A stretch of DNA of 64,000 nucleotides from Cryobacterium algoricola (GTDB taxonomy: Bacteria; Actinomycetota; Actinomycetes; Actinomycetales; Microbacteriaceae), in assembly GCF_004402485.1 (NCBI RefSeq), contig NZ_SOFG01000009.1, positions 78,247 to 142,246 of the forward strand. The letters run 5' to 3'. Shown here piece by piece: positions 1 through 9,559 of this stretch. Position 1 is the first letter of the stretch, and each line of letters begins with the position of its first letter. The translations under genes and the position numbers were made by a program. Under the pieces are notes generated by a model. The model was not told where the DNA came from. It saw only the letters and a list, made by a program, of their open reading frames with translations, and made no database searches.

Positions 1-657
1 GCGGGCCCGGTCGGCGAGCTTCGCCACGGTCAGCACTTCCGCGTCGGGCACGAGGACGTCTTCGAACACGGCCCGGGCCCGGGCGGCCGCGTCCGGGTCA
101 CCGTCGACGGTGATGCCCCACGCCTGATCCATGATCACTTGCGCGTGCCGGTAACTGATCGCCCCGGTTGCAAGGGCTTCGCGGGTTGCGGGGAGTTCCT
201 CGGCGAGAGTGCGGCTGGCCTCGATCAGGGTTTCCGTCGTGCGCCGGGGCAGTCGGAGCAGGGCGCCGACCTCGCAGGTGAACTCTTCCTTCGTGGCCTC
301 CTCCGGCGACCACGGCGGGCGTCGCCCGCCGGCCTGCACGGCGGCCTCGTCCCGGGCCCGGCCGACGTCGGCCAGTACCCGCTGCGCGGTGTAGATCGCA
401 TCAGCCCGGCGAGCGGCGGCCCGGTTCAGCTCCCGGTCCGCCTCCTTGATCGCGTCATACACCTCGGCCAGGGACGGCTCCACCAGGTTGAAGTGCTGCG
501 CGTTGAGGTAGGTATCGGGAGGGACGTCAGGAGAGACGTCAGGAGGGGTCCCGGGTGGGGGCTCCGCAGTGCTGTCGACATTGCTGTCCACGGGACTGTC
601 CACACTGTTGTCCACGGGGCTGTCCAGGTGAGATTCTGAGGGTTCTTCAACTGTCAT
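1..657 (-). CDS. DUF222/HNH-type protein, N-terminal part (runs off left edge)
   Basis: Reading the minus strand from ATG at 657 gives 219 uninterrupted codons to the window edge. The first 45 residues are a low-complexity acidic tract with repeated VDS/VDN tetrads. After it comes a helical domain with a LVEPSLAEVYDAIKEADREL start, a basic DRELNRAAARRADAIY helix and the segment TRREALATGAISYRHAQV-like (here ATREALATGAISYRHAQVIM). This is typical of the DUF222 domain, which in Actinobacteria usually precedes a C-terminal HNH nuclease motif. The HNH part would lie left of base 1, so nuclease activity is inferred from the family. Such genes are multicopy in Microbacteriaceae and their role is unknown. 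A TAGAGT hexamer lies six bases before the ATG. Confidence 0.8.
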   Translation of the reverse strand, partial: MTVEEPSESHLDSPVDNSVDSPVDSNVDSTAEPPPGTPPDVSPDVPPDTYLNAQHFNLVEPSLAEVYDAIKEADRELNRAAARRADAIYTAQRVLADVGRARDEAAVQAGGRRPPWSPEEATKEEFTCEVGALLRLPRRTTETLIEASRTLAEELPATREALATGAISYRHAQVIMDQAWGITVDGDPDAAARARAVFEDVLVPDAEVLTVAKLADRAR

Positions 658-663
658 GGGGGC

Positions 664-669
664 ACTCTA
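664..669 (-). promoter_or_regulatory. Candidate -10 of the DUF222/HNH gene, leaderless spacing
   Basis: On the minus strand TAGAGT is followed by six bases and then the ATG at 657. There is no Shine-Dalgarno sequence. The spacing places +1 on the A of the start codon. Confidence 0.45.
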
Positions 670-707
670 CGGACCACCACCGACATTCCACCGGCATCCG
701 CACGCCC

Positions 708-724
708 CCACAGGTGACCTGTGG
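708..724. promoter_or_regulatory. 17-bp inverted repeat in the HNH/pabB divergent region
   Basis: CCACAGG-TGA-CCTGTGG is a perfect 7-bp inverted repeat between the two divergent genes, about 80 bases upstream of pabB. It could be an operator or chance. The rest of the interval 658-794 shows nothing else I can support. Confidence 0.3.
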
Positions 725-794
725 ATAACCCGATCGGAATACCTCTGACAGCGGTCTGGGACGCCCGTAGTGCCGCAAAGATTCAGCAGGCTCC

Positions 795-800
795 TAGGCT
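795..800 (+). promoter_or_regulatory. Candidate -10 of pabB, leaderless spacing
   Basis: TAGGCT, then six bases (AGGGGC), then the GTG start at 807. The AGGGG run is too close to the codon to act as a ribosome binding site, which favours a leaderless transcript. Confidence 0.5.
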
Positions 801-806
801 AGGGGC

Positions 807-2516
807 GTGTCCGCATCCTCCCGCCCTCGCCGCAGTCCCGGCCGGGGCGACCACCAACGTTGGGAGCTGGACGGCTGGTGGGACCCGGCAGACGCCTTCG
901 ATGCCCTCTACCGCGAGAGCAGACACGCCATCTGGCTCGACGCCGGCCCTGGCGCCCACACCGGCTTCAGCTACCTCGCCGGGCCGACCGAGCGCTCCCG
1001 GTTCGTGAACGCCTCCGTTCCAGACGGAACGGTGACGGTCACGGTGCCCGGAGACCCGCTCTCCGCACCCGTCACGAGCCGCGGCACGATCTTCGACTTC
1101 CTCCGGGACGACCTCGCGGCGCCCATCAACGCGTCCGGGCCGCACCCTTCGGACGAACCGCACGAGCCGTACGATCCGGACGAGCCGTACGATCCGGACG
1201 AGCCGCGCGATCCGGACGCGCCGGACGCGCTGGGCGATCCTGACGAGCCTCACGATCCAGACGCGCTGGCCGATTCGGAGCCGGGGGTCCGGCAAACCGG
1301 CGGCTTCCACCTCGGCTGGGTCGGCTGGCTCGGGTACGAGCTCGGCGCGCAGACCCTCGGCGTGCCACTTCCTCCGTCGCGTTACCCCGACGCTGCCCTG
1401 CTCGAGGTCGACCGGATGCTCGTCTTCGACCACACGAACCGCACCGTCACCCTGCTCGCCCGCAGGCAGCCGGGGGAGTCGCCCCAGCTCGCGGAGGACT
1501 GGGCCAGCGCTGTGCGGGCGCGCCGGGACAGTGCTCGTGCGATGCGGCATGCGCTGACGGAAGACGCCGCAGCGACTGCAGCGACTGCCGCAGCGACTGC
1601 AGCGACTGCCGCACCGACTGTACCGACCGCCGCAGCGGATGCCGCCCTCGAGCACCCTGCATCGCCGCCCCGCGCCCGGTGGCGGCACGACGCAACCCAC
1701 TACGCCGCACTGATCGGGCGCTGCCAGGCCTCCATCGCCGCGGGAGACGCCTACCAGCTCTGCCTCACCAACGAGATCACCGTCGACGCGCGACCGAACC
1801 CAGTCGCGGCGTACCACCGGCTGCGGGCCGACAGCCCGAGCCACCACGGCGGCCTGCTGCGCTTCGGGCACACCGCCCTGCTGAGCGCCTCGCCCGAGCA
1901 ATTCCTCACCGTCGGCCCGGACGGCGGCGTGTCGAGCAAGCCGATCAAGGGCACCAGGCCGCGGTCCGCGGATCCCGCGACCGACGCCGGCCTCCGCGCC
2001 GAACTCGCCGCGAGCGACAAGGAACGCGCCGAGAACCTGATGATCGTCGACCTGATGCGCAACGACATCGGCCGGGTCGCCGAACTCGGCACCGTCGCCG
2101 TCACGCGCCTCCTCGACATCGAGAGCTACGCGCACGTCCACCAGCTCGTGAGCACCGTCGAGGCGCGCCTCGCCGCGGGGCTGACCGGCACGGATGCCGT
2201 CGAATCGTGTTTCCCGGCCGGTTCGATGACCGGGGTGCCCAAGCTCAGCGCCGTCAGCCTGCTCAGCGGCCTCGAGGACGGCCCCCGCGGCATCTACTCC
2301 GGTGCATTCGGCTATTTCGGCCGCGACGGCGCCGTCGACCTCGCCATGGTGATCCGCAGCATCGTGCTCGACCGGGCAGGCGCCTCGATCGGGACCGGCG
2401 GCGGAATCACCGCCCTCTCGGTCGCTGCGGAGGAGATCGAGGAGACCCGGATCAAGGCCGCAGCACTCCTGGCCGCGCTCGATTCCGTCTCTGACCTCGA
2501 TTCGGCTAAGGGTTGA
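807..2516 (+). CDS. pabB: Aminodeoxychorismate synthase component I
   Basis: 569 aa. It converts chorismate and ammonia to 4-amino-4-deoxychorismate for p-aminobenzoate and folate synthesis, normally with a PabA glutaminase. The C-terminal chorismate-binding domain is complete: [22 protein letters not shown] with Lys381 (the lysine typical of PabB; anthranilate synthases have PIAGT), [26 protein letters not shown] and the [10 protein letters not shown] end. The N-terminal half carries two low-complexity inserts absent from ordinary PabB: an EPYDPD-type repeat near residues 119-153 and an Ala/Thr repeat near 254-275. No pabA or pabC lies nearby. The GTG at 807 follows a TAGGCT -10 by six bases. 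The stop overlaps a TTG that opens the leuS frame. Confidence 0.93.
   Translation: MSASSRPRRSPGRGDHQRWELDGWWDPADAFDALYRESRHAIWLDAGPGAHTGFSYLAGPTERSRFVNASVPDGTVTVTVPGDPLSAPVTSRGTIFDFLRDDLAAPINASGPHPSDEPHEPYDPDEPYDPDEPRDPDAPDALGDPDEPHDPDALADSEPGVRQTGGFHLGWVGWLGYELGAQTLGVPLPPSRYPDAALLEVDRMLVFDHTNRTVTLLARRQPGESPQLAEDWASAVRARRDSARAMRHALTEDAAATAATAAATAATAAPTVPTAAADAALEHPASPPRARWRHDATHYAALIGRCQASIAAGDAYQLCLTNEITVDARPNPVAAYHRLRADSPSHHGGLLRFGHTALLSASPEQFLTVGPDGGVSSKPIKGTRPRSADPATDAGLRAELAASDKERAENLMIVDLMRNDIGRVAELGTVAVTRLLDIESYAHVHQLVSTVEARLAAGLTGTDAVESCFPAGSMTGVPKLSAVSLLSGLEDGPRGIYSGAFGYFGRDGAVDLAMVIRSIVLDRAGASIGTGGGITALSVAAEEIEETRIKAAALLAALDSVSDLDSAKG
1163..1216 (+). repeat. 18-bp tandem repeat inside pabB
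   Basis: Three nearly identical copies of CGAGCCGTACGATCCGGA (1163-1180, 1181-1198, 1199-1216), with degraded copies to about 1265. They encode a Pro/Asp/Glu-rich acidic linker in the N-terminal half of PabB and keep the frame. Confidence 0.9.
1566..1628 (+). repeat. 21-bp tandem repeat inside pabB
   Basis: Two exact copies of a 21-bp unit (1566-1586 and 1587-1607) and a third degenerate copy to 1628. They encode an Ala/Thr linker just before the chorismate-binding domain. Confidence 0.88.
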
Positions 2517-2575
2517 GTAACCTAGAAGCTTGGACCGTGAAGCGTTCACGCCCGAATCACCAGAATGAGAGTCCC

Positions 2576-5170
2576 GTGGCACACGAGCACGACCGCACCC
2601 CATACGGCGTAGAGATCGACGAGGACGTCTATGACTTCGCCGCGATCCAGGCGAAGTGGCAACCCATCTGGGACGAGCTCGAACCGTTCCGCACGAGCGA
2701 CCCCGACGACACCCGTCCGCGCAAGTACGTGCTCGACATGTTCCCGTATCCCTCCGGCGACCTGCACATGGGCCACGCCGAGGTCTACGCGCTCGGCGAC
2801 ATCGTCGCCCGGTACTGGCGCCAACAGGGCTTCAACGTGCTGCACCCGATCGGCTGGGACTCCTTCGGACTCCCCGCGGAGAACGCCGCCATCAAGCGCG
2901 GCATCGACCCGCGCGGCTGGACCTACGACAACATCGCCCAGCAGAAGAAGAGCATGAAGCTCTACGCGGCCTCCTTCGACTGGTCCCGCGAACTGCACAC
3001 GAGCGACCCCGAGTATTACAAGTGGAACCAGTGGCTGTTCCTGCAGCTTTACAAGAAGGGCCTCGCCTACCGCAAGGACAGCTGGGTCAACTGGGACCCG
3101 ATCGACCAGACCGTGCTCGCGAACGAGCAGGTCCTGCCGGACGGCACGAGCGACCGCAGCGGCGCGATCGTGATCAAGAAGAAGCTCACCCAGTGGTACT
3201 TCAAGATCACCGACTACGCGGATCGCCTGCTCGACGACCTCAACCAGCTCGAGGGCACCTGGCCGGCCAAGGTGCTCAACATGCAGCGCAACTGGATCGG
3301 CCGCTCCATCGGCGCCGACGTCGACTTCGCCATCGAGGGCCGCGAGGCCGTCGTCAGCGTCTTCACGACCCGCCCGGACACGCTCTTCGGCGCGACCTTC
3401 ATGGTCGTCGCCCCCGACTCCGACCTCGCGGCCGAACTCGTCGCCGACTCCACTCCCGAGGTGCGCGAGCGCTTCCAGGACTACCTCGTTCAGATGCAGA
3501 AGAGCACCGACATCGAGCGCCAGGCCACCGACCGGCCCAAGACCGGTGTCTTCCTCGAGCGTTACGCGATCAACCCGGTCAACGGCGAACGCCTGCCGAT
3601 CTGGGCAGCGGACTACGTCTTCGCGGACTACGGCCACGGCGCCGTGATGGCCGTCCCCGCGCACGACCAGCGCGACCTCGACTTCGCCCTGAAGTTCGGC
3701 CTGCCCGTCCGGGTCGTCGTCGACACGACGGCTCCCCTGACCGGCACCCTGCCCGTGATCACGCCCGGCATGATCGACGGCACGGAAGAACTGCCGCTCG
3801 ACCCCGCGCCGCTCGACCCGACGGAAACCGGGCTCGCGCTGGCCGGGGAAGGCCGCCTGATCAACTCCGGCGCCCTCACCGGCCTCAGCAAGAACAACGC
3901 GATCAAGCGCATCGTCGAGCAGCTCACCGCCGACGGCACCGGGCGTTCCGCCAAGAACTACCGGCTGCGCGACTGGCTGATCTCCCGCCAGCGCTACTGG
4001 GGTACCCCGATCCCGATCATCCACGGCCAGGACGGCGCGGAAATCCCGGTTCCCGAAGACCAGCTGCCGGTGCTGCTCCCCTCAACGGAGGGTCTCGACC
4101 TCAAGCCGAAGGGCACCTCGCCGCTCGGCGGCGCAACGGACTGGGTCAACGTGCCCAATCCGATCGACGGCACCCCGGCTCGCCGCGACGCCGACACGAT
4201 GGACACCTTCGTCGACAGCTCGTGGTACTTCCTCCGGTTCCTGAACCCGAACGACGACACCCAGGCGTTCGACCCGAAGGAAGCCGAGAAGTGGGCTCCC
4301 GTCGACCAGTACGTCGGCGGCGTCGAGCACGCCATTCTGCACCTGCTCTACGCGCGGTTCATCACCAAGGTGCTCTTCGACCTCGGCTACGTGACCTTCA
4401 CCGAGCCGTTCACCGCCCTGCTCAACCAGGGCATGGTCATCCTCGACGGCACCAAGATGTCCAAGAGCAAGGGCAACCTCGTCTACTTCACCGAGGAGAT
4501 CGACCAGTTCGGCGTCGACGCCGTGCGCCTCACCATGGCGTTCGCCGGCCCGCCCGAGGACGACATCGACTGGGCCGACGTGTCCCCGGTCGGTTCGGCC
4601 AAGTTCCTCGCCCGTGCCTGGCGTATGGCCAAGGACGTCACGAGCGCACCGGACGTGCTCTGGAAGACCGGGGACCCCGCCCTGCGCCGGGTCACCCACC
4701 GCTTCCTCGCCGACGCGCCCGGCCTCGTCGAGTCGTTCAAGTTCAACGTCGTCGTCGCCCGGTTGATGGAGCTCGTGAACGCGACCCGCAAGGTCATCGA
4801 CACGGGCGCAGGCCCGGCGGATGCCGCGGTGCGCGAGGCCGCCGAGGCGACCGCCATGGCGCTCAACCTTTTCGCGCCGTACACGGCGGAGGACATGTGG
4901 CAGCGCCTTGGCTATGAGCCGTGCGTCGCGCTCGCTCAGTGGCGCAAGGCCGACCCGCGGCTCCTCGTCGAGGAATCCGTCACGGCCATCGTGCAGGTCG
5001 ACAACAAGGTACGTGACCGTCTGGAGGTCTCGCCGAAGATCGCCGCTGACGACCTCGAGGGCCTCGCCCGGGCATCCGCTTCGGTGATCCGCTCGATCGG
5101 GGACCGGGAGATTGTCCACGTGATCGTCCGGGCGCCGAAGCTCGTGAGCATCGTCACCAAGCCCGTCTGA
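2576..5170 (+). CDS. leuS: Leucyl-tRNA synthetase
   Basis: Class I aminoacyl-tRNA synthetase charging tRNA-Leu; 864 aa from this start. The HIGH motif is HMGH (residues 64-67, in [11 protein letters not shown]) and the second ATP-binding motif is KMSKS (627-631). Between them lie the long CP1 editing insert and the [13 protein letters not shown] tract. The C-terminal anticodon domain ends at IVTKPV. The frame stays open upstream to TTG 2513 and contains another in-frame GTG at 2537. I chose GTG 2576 because GAGAG lies four bases upstream and the family-like sequence starts just after it. A TAACCT hexamer at 2518-2523 may be its -10. A 12-codon frame (TTG 2530 to TGA 2566-2568) lies between that hexamer and the chosen start. 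Confidence 0.95.
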   Translation: MAHEHDRTPYGVEIDEDVYDFAAIQAKWQPIWDELEPFRTSDPDDTRPRKYVLDMFPYPSGDLHMGHAEVYALGDIVARYWRQQGFNVLHPIGWDSFGLPAENAAIKRGIDPRGWTYDNIAQQKKSMKLYAASFDWSRELHTSDPEYYKWNQWLFLQLYKKGLAYRKDSWVNWDPIDQTVLANEQVLPDGTSDRSGAIVIKKKLTQWYFKITDYADRLLDDLNQLEGTWPAKVLNMQRNWIGRSIGADVDFAIEGREAVVSVFTTRPDTLFGATFMVVAPDSDLAAELVADSTPEVRERFQDYLVQMQKSTDIERQATDRPKTGVFLERYAINPVNGERLPIWAADYVFADYGHGAVMAVPAHDQRDLDFALKFGLPVRVVVDTTAPLTGTLPVITPGMIDGTEELPLDPAPLDPTETGLALAGEGRLINSGALTGLSKNNAIKRIVEQLTADGTGRSAKNYRLRDWLISRQRYWGTPIPIIHGQDGAEIPVPEDQLPVLLPSTEGLDLKPKGTSPLGGATDWVNVPNPIDGTPARRDADTMDTFVDSSWYFLRFLNPNDDTQAFDPKEAEKWAPVDQYVGGVEHAILHLLYARFITKVLFDLGYVTFTEPFTALLNQGMVILDGTKMSKSKGNLVYFTEEIDQFGVDAVRLTMAFAGPPEDDIDWADVSPVGSAKFLARAWRMAKDVTSAPDVLWKTGDPALRRVTHRFLADAPGLVESFKFNVVVARLMELVNATRKVIDTGAGPADAAVREAAEATAMALNLFAPYTAEDMWQRLGYEPCVALAQWRKADPRLLVEESVTAIVQVDNKVRDRLEVSPKIAADDLEGLARASASVIRSIGDREIVHVIVRAPKLVSIVTKPV

Positions 5171-5178
5171 GGCAGTGG

Positions 5179-5199
5179 CGCCGTCGGGTCCTGACGGCG
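5179..5199 (+). terminator. Stem-loop after leuS
   Basis: CGCCGTC, a 7-base loop, GACGGCG; nine bases after the leuS stop. No T-run follows, so it is only a possible terminator. The remaining bases to comEA hold only its -10. Confidence 0.35.
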
Positions 5200-5343
5200 T
5201 CAGATTCTGGCGGCCCGGGGTCCTGAGGGACTCCGGGGACTGCCGGGCGCCTCGCCGGCCCTTGCTGGCCCTCGACAGGTTGGGGGTCGGTCCGGTTGTC
5301 CACCGGTCCGGCCGAGGACCGGCGCCCTGGGGAGCGCCGCGTT

Positions 5344-5349
5344 TAGCCT
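5344..5349 (+). promoter_or_regulatory. Candidate -10 of comEA, leaderless spacing
   Basis: TAGCCT, six bases, then the ATG at 5356. No Shine-Dalgarno sequence is visible. Confidence 0.45.
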
Positions 5350-5355
5350 GCCCGG

Positions 5356-6291
5356 ATGGAGACTGCAGGACCCTCGGCCTGGCCGGAACGGGAGCCAGAG
5401 GCAGGGACGGGGCCGGAACACCGTACCGGCCAGGCGGGAGGCCTCGAGCGGGGTGCCGCCGGCGAGGCCGACCCGTTCCCTGACTCGTTCCCTGATCCGT
5501 TACGTGACCCGTTCCCTGGCCGGTTGCCGCCGCTCGACACCCTCGTCCCTGCCGCCCGTCGGCCGAGCCGGGCGCGGCTGAGGATCGGACTGGGCGCGGC
5601 GGTCGTGCTCGTGCTGGCCGCTCTCCTGATCGCGGTGATCGTCACGGCCCTCGGACCTCAGTCAGGGCAGCAGGTCCTTGTCCCTGCTCGGAGCGGAGCC
5701 TCGGCCGACGGACCGCAGAAAGCCTCTCCATCGGCTACATCGGGCACGGGATCCGGCTCCGGGAGATCCGGCTCGGGCACCGGAGCATCCGGCTCCGGAA
5801 CGGCGCGATCCTCGCCGGGCGCCACGCCTGCCGCCGTGATCCTCGTGCACGTCCTCGGCGCCGTTGCCCGGCCCGGGCTGTTCGAACTTCCGGTCGGCGC
5901 CCGCGTGGTCGACGCGGTGTCCGCGGCAGGGGGATTCACCGCGGCGGCCGATCCGGCAGGGGCCAATCTCGCCAGGCCGCTCGCGGACGGCGAGCAGGTC
6001 TACCTGCCTGCCGTCGGCGAGACCGTGCCGGGCGGTGCGGGAGGAGGAAGCGTCGGCGGAAGCGGGGTGGGTTCGGGCCCTGCTGCCGGGCTTCCCGCGG
6101 TGAAGGTCAACCTCAACCGGGCGACGGCGGCCGAGCTGGATGCGCTGCCGCGGATCGGCCCGGCCATGGCGCAGCGCATCGTCGACTACCGGTCCGCGAA
6201 CGGCCCGTTCGCCACCATCGACGACCTGCGGAACGTGACCGGAATCGGGGACAAGACCTTCGACGCCCTGAAAGACCTCGTGACGGTATGA
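5356..6291 (+). CDS. comEA: ComEA-type DNA-binding competence protein
   Basis: 311 aa, membrane-anchored DNA receptor for transformation. Residues 1-75 are a Pro/Glu-rich cytoplasmic tail. A single membrane helix lies near 77-99, followed by a Gly/Ser-rich extracellular linker. An SLBB-type domain follows near 160-215 (VLGAVARPGLFELPVG). The C-terminal 60 residues are a helix-hairpin-helix pair (VNLNRATAAELDALPRIG ... VTGIGDKTFDALK) that binds dsDNA in this family. comEC follows 12 bases later, the usual partner order. The long low-complexity tail and linker make it longer than typical ComEA. Whether this species is naturally competent cannot be told from the pair alone. Confidence 0.92.
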   Translation: METAGPSAWPEREPEAGTGPEHRTGQAGGLERGAAGEADPFPDSFPDPLRDPFPGRLPPLDTLVPAARRPSRARLRIGLGAAVVLVLAALLIAVIVTALGPQSGQQVLVPARSGASADGPQKASPSATSGTGSGSGRSGSGTGASGSGTARSSPGATPAAVILVHVLGAVARPGLFELPVGARVVDAVSAAGGFTAAADPAGANLARPLADGEQVYLPAVGETVPGGAGGGSVGGSGVGSGPAAGLPAVKVNLNRATAAELDALPRIGPAMAQRIVDYRSANGPFATIDDLRNVTGIGDKTFDALKDLVTV

Positions 6292-6308
6292 GGGCGTGAC
6301 GGTATGAG
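6279..6308 (+). repeat. 14-bp direct repeat across the comEA stop and comEC start
   Basis: CGTGACGGTATGAG occurs at 6279-6292 and again at 6295-6308. The first copy holds the comEA stop and the second the comEC ATG. It looks like a small local duplication that created or moved the comEC start. Confidence 0.8.
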
Positions 6309-9150
6309 ATCCCCGGCAGACCCGGCACGCCCGGGAGCTCCGTCAGGCCCGGTACGCCCGGCAGGCCGGACAGGTTCGGCGGGCCCGGCAGGTCCGGCGG
6401 GAACGGACGCGCGGCTGATCGTGCCTGCGGCACTGGCCTGGGCGACGGCCTGGTGGCTCACGGGTGCCCCGGCGTTCGCCGGTCCGGCCGCCGCGCTCCT
6501 CTGGGCGGTCGTGATGGTGGTCGCCCTCGCCGTCGCCGCGTTCGCGGCCTCCGCGGCGCGCAGGAAGCACTCACGGCCGGCGTTCCGCTCTCCTTCTCAC
6601 CGGTCGCCCTTCCGGGGGTCCGACCTGCCCGCGTGGCAACGCGGACCCTGGCAACGCGCACCCTGGTGGCGCGTGACCCGGGCGACGCTGGCCGGAACCG
6701 TCCTGGTCTGCGTCACGGCCGCCGCTCTCCTAGCGTCGCTCGTCGCGGTCGCGGCGGCTGCCCGACTCCCGGCCGAGATCGCGGCTGTCGCGGCCACCCA
6801 TTCGTCGGTCACGGCACGGATTGTGGTCCGTTCGGTTCCGGTGGGCGCCCCCGCGCTGTCGGGATTCGGCGGTACCGGTGCCGATACCGGCGCCGGTGCA
6901 GACACCGGGAGTGGGCGCATCCGGTTCAGCGGCACCCTGGTGGCCGTAGACGCGGTGACCGGCAGGACCGCGGCAGCGGCAGCTGCGGCGACCGGTGCGG
7001 CGCGAGAGGGGCGGTCGGTGCCCGTCCTCGTGTTCGCCTCCGGGTCTCCGGGCGATTCCCTGAGGATCGGCGCGACCGTGAGGGTGGACGCGACACTCGT
7101 GGCCACGGAACCGGGGGACGCCGCGGCGCTTCTGGTCTTCGCCCTCGGGCGACCGGTGCCCGTCTCCGAGGCGCCGTGGTGGCTCGACTGGGCGGATGCG
7201 TTGCGCTCCCGCTTCGCCGCCGCGGCCGCAACCCTGCCGGGTGACGGCGGAGCGTTGTTGCCCGGGCTCGCGATCGGGGACACGAGCGCCGTGGGCGACG
7301 ACCTCGACGCGGCGATGAAGTCCAGCGCGCTCAGCCACCTGACCGCGGTCAGCGGCGCGAATTGCGCGGTCCTGATCGCGATCATCATGCTGCTCGGCGG
7401 CCGGTTCCGGCTCGGCAGGCTCCGGCTCGGGCGTGGTGCGCGCATCACCCTGTCGCTCGCGGTGCTGCTGGGGTTCGTCGTGCTCGTCACCCCGGAGCCG
7501 AGCGTGCTGCGCGCCGCAGTGATGGCGGCGGTGCTCCTCATCGGAGTGGGCGTTGGAAGGCCCGGTCGGGGCGTGCCCCTCCTCGCGCTGTCCGTCATCG
7601 TGCTGCTCGCGACGGACCCCTGGCTCTCCCGCAGCTACGGGTTCGCGCTCTCCGTGCTCGCCACCGGCGGGCTTCTCGTGCTCGCCGGCCCGCTCACCCG
7701 GTCCCTGGCCCGGTGGCTTCCGACCGGGCTCGCAGCCCTGATCGCGATTCCGCTCGCCGCCCAGCTCGCCTGCCAGCCCGTGCTCGTGCTGCTGAGCCCC
7801 ACCTTTCCGCTCTACGGAGTTCCGGCCAACCTGCTCGCCGAACCGGCGGCGCCGCTCGGGACGGTCCTCGGCCTCGCGGCCTGCCTGCTCCTCGGCTGGC
7901 TTCCCGGCCTGGCGAGCGTCGTGCTCTGGACGGCGTGGGTTCCGTCCGCCTGGATCGCGGCCGTCGCCCGGACCACGGCCGGGCTGCCGGGCAGCAGCCT
8001 GCCCTGGCCCGGCGGGCCGTTCGGGGTGGCCGTGACCGCGGTCCTCACCGCCGCCGTGCTCGTGCTGTTCCTGCGTCACGGCACGGGGACCCGGAAACGG
8101 TCCGGACCAGGGGAGCAGGGCCCCGGCCCCGGTCCCGGCCGTGGCCGCGACGGCACGTCTCGATCGCGGCGGGGCGACGGGAGCGGGCTCCGGCGCGGTC
8201 CCCAGCGCATGCTCCGGCGCATCCTCTGGCTACGCCGCCGGCCTCGTGCACGTGGCCGGGGCCGGACCCGATCGACTCTCGACGGCTGGTCGGCCGTCGC
8301 GCTCGTGGTGCTCGTGCTGTTCGTCGGTGGGTATGCGGGCACCCTGATCGGACAGGCCGTCGGCCGCGCTCTGACCTTCCCCGCCGACTGGCAGATCGCC
8401 GCGTGCGACATCGGCCAGGGGGATGCCGTCGTCGTCAGGGACCACGGCGCCGACCGGGACCGTTTCGCCCTCGTCGACGTCGGGCCGGACCCGAAGCCGT
8501 TGCAGCGCTGCCTGCGCTCGCTCGGGATCGACCGCATCGACCTGCTGGTGCTGACCCACTACGACATGGACCACATCGGCGGAATCGCGGCCGTGATCGG
8601 CCGGGTCGGCACCGCGCTCGTCGGGATCCCGGAGAACGCGCAGGATGAACGGCTGCACGCCCGGCTGGCGGAGGGCGGTGCCGAGGTGCGCCAGGCCGCG
8701 AAGGGCGACGCGGGCACGCTCGGCGGTCTCCGCTGGGACGTTCTCTGGCCGGTGCGCGGCGGATCGGAGATGCAGACCGGCAACCCGGGCAGCGTCACGA
8801 TCGAATTCGACGGTCGAGGCATCCGTTCGGTGTTTCTGGGCGACCTCGGCGAGGACGCCCAGGACGCGCTCGACCGGGTGTCCGCACCGGGCAGGGTCGA
8901 CGTCGTCAAGGTCGCCCACCACGGCAGCCGGGACCAGAGCCCGCCGTTCTATGCCGAGCTGCACGCAACGGTGGGGCTCATCTCCGTCGGCGCCGGCAAT
9001 CGATACGGTCACCCGACCGCGTCCCTGCTCGACCTGCTCCGCTCGGTAGGCACCCTCGCCGTGCGCACCGACAGGCAGGGGCTTTCGGTCGTCGCACCGG
9101 CCTCCACCGGGGGAGGTGCCCTCGCGGTCTGGACAGAGAAGGGCGGCTGA
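6304..9150 (+). CDS. comEC: ComEC/Rec2 competence channel with metallo-beta-lactamase domain
   Basis: 948 aa, the predicted inner-membrane channel for single-stranded DNA uptake. After a collagen-like Gly/Pro/Ala start come two N-terminal hydrophobic segments, a soluble domain, and the multi-helix Competence domain (about residues 300-590, SHLTAVSGANCAVLIAIIM). A very basic Arg/Gly linker (near 595-655) leads to the C-terminal metallo-beta-lactamase domain: DIGQGDAVVV near 702, THYDMDH with His752/Asp754/Asp756/His757, FLGDLG and VAHHGSRD. All metal-ligand motifs look intact. The start could be later than 6304 because the first 35 residues are low complexity. comEC is normally followed by holA; here about 4.3 kb of other DNA intervenes. 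Confidence 0.93.
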   Translation: MRSPADPARPGAPSGPVRPAGRTGSAGPAGPAGTDARLIVPAALAWATAWWLTGAPAFAGPAAALLWAVVMVVALAVAAFAASAARRKHSRPAFRSPSHRSPFRGSDLPAWQRGPWQRAPWWRVTRATLAGTVLVCVTAAALLASLVAVAAAARLPAEIAAVAATHSSVTARIVVRSVPVGAPALSGFGGTGADTGAGADTGSGRIRFSGTLVAVDAVTGRTAAAAAAATGAAREGRSVPVLVFASGSPGDSLRIGATVRVDATLVATEPGDAAALLVFALGRPVPVSEAPWWLDWADALRSRFAAAAATLPGDGGALLPGLAIGDTSAVGDDLDAAMKSSALSHLTAVSGANCAVLIAIIMLLGGRFRLGRLRLGRGARITLSLAVLLGFVVLVTPEPSVLRAAVMAAVLLIGVGVGRPGRGVPLLALSVIVLLATDPWLSRSYGFALSVLATGGLLVLAGPLTRSLARWLPTGLAALIAIPLAAQLACQPVLVLLSPTFPLYGVPANLLAEPAAPLGTVLGLAACLLLGWLPGLASVVLWTAWVPSAWIAAVARTTAGLPGSSLPWPGGPFGVAVTAVLTAAVLVLFLRHGTGTRKRSGPGEQGPGPGPGRGRDGTSRSRRGDGSGLRRGPQRMLRRILWLRRRPRARGRGRTRSTLDGWSAVALVVLVLFVGGYAGTLIGQAVGRALTFPADWQIAACDIGQGDAVVVRDHGADRDRFALVDVGPDPKPLQRCLRSLGIDRIDLLVLTHYDMDHIGGIAAVIGRVGTALVGIPENAQDERLHARLAEGGAEVRQAAKGDAGTLGGLRWDVLWPVRGGSEMQTGNPGSVTIEFDGRGIRSVFLGDLGEDAQDALDRVSAPGRVDVVKVAHHGSRDQSPPFYAELHATVGLISVGAGNRYGHPTASLLDLLRSVGTLAVRTDRQGLSVVAPASTGGGALAVWTEKGG

Positions 9151-9185
9151 GGCAGCCCAGGCCGGGCCGAGACCGGAGCGTTCAG

Positions 9186-9285
9186 GGCCTGGCGAGCGTC
9201 AGGAGTCTGCCCAGACCCGAACCGGTCGGACCGGAAGCGGCCTGCGCTGGACGTGCTCTGGCCCGTGCGCGGCGGATCGGATCAG
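9186..9285 (+). pseudogene. Decayed fragment of a second comEC copy
   Basis: Just downstream of the intact comEC, 9237-9285 aligns with comEC 8724-8769, the part encoding GGLRWDVLWPVRGGS. It has a one-base deletion in the TGG-GAC codons and a few mismatches. Upstream, the 15-mer at 9186-9200 is identical to comEC 7906-7920, in the same order and orientation. This is best read as a collinear, internally deleted remnant of comEC, but the homology is short. From 9286 to about 9543 I see no gene. Confidence 0.5.
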
Positions 9286-9559
9286 CTGACGCCTTGTCCC
9301 GGGGCCGCTTCACCCTGGCAGGAACGACCGCGCACTGGTACTCGTCGGCGAGGTGCTCTAGCGGGCGTTCACCGCCCAAGGCTGTCATCGCCCAACGAGG
9401 ACCAGCAACAACGGGCGCGGCCGAGACAGATGCATCGCGGTCGATGGACGAAGTCGTGAACACTTTGCCGAGGGGTAGCAGAGTACGGTTCATATTGTTC
9501 CCGACGAAGCGTCGCTTGAATCGACCTTCGCCGACCGCACAATGGGGGACATCGACCAC

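Noticed and set aside
720-728. Perfect DnaA-box-like TTATCCACA (minus strand)
   Set aside because: A single box with no cluster, dnaA or dnaN; one such 9-mer in 64 kb is near chance.
783-2603. 606-aa open frame on the minus strand opposite pabB
   Set aside because: Low-complexity shadow of a GC-rich gene; the plus strand encodes a clear PabB.
2546-4024. 492-aa minus-strand frame opposite leuS, and a 753-aa plus frame at 2656-4917
   Set aside because: Both are phase shadows of leuS with Arg/Pro/His-rich or Val/Asp-rich composition and no domain.
6730-8079. 449-aa minus-strand frame opposite comEC
   Set aside because: Arg/Glu/Gly-rich shadow without domains.
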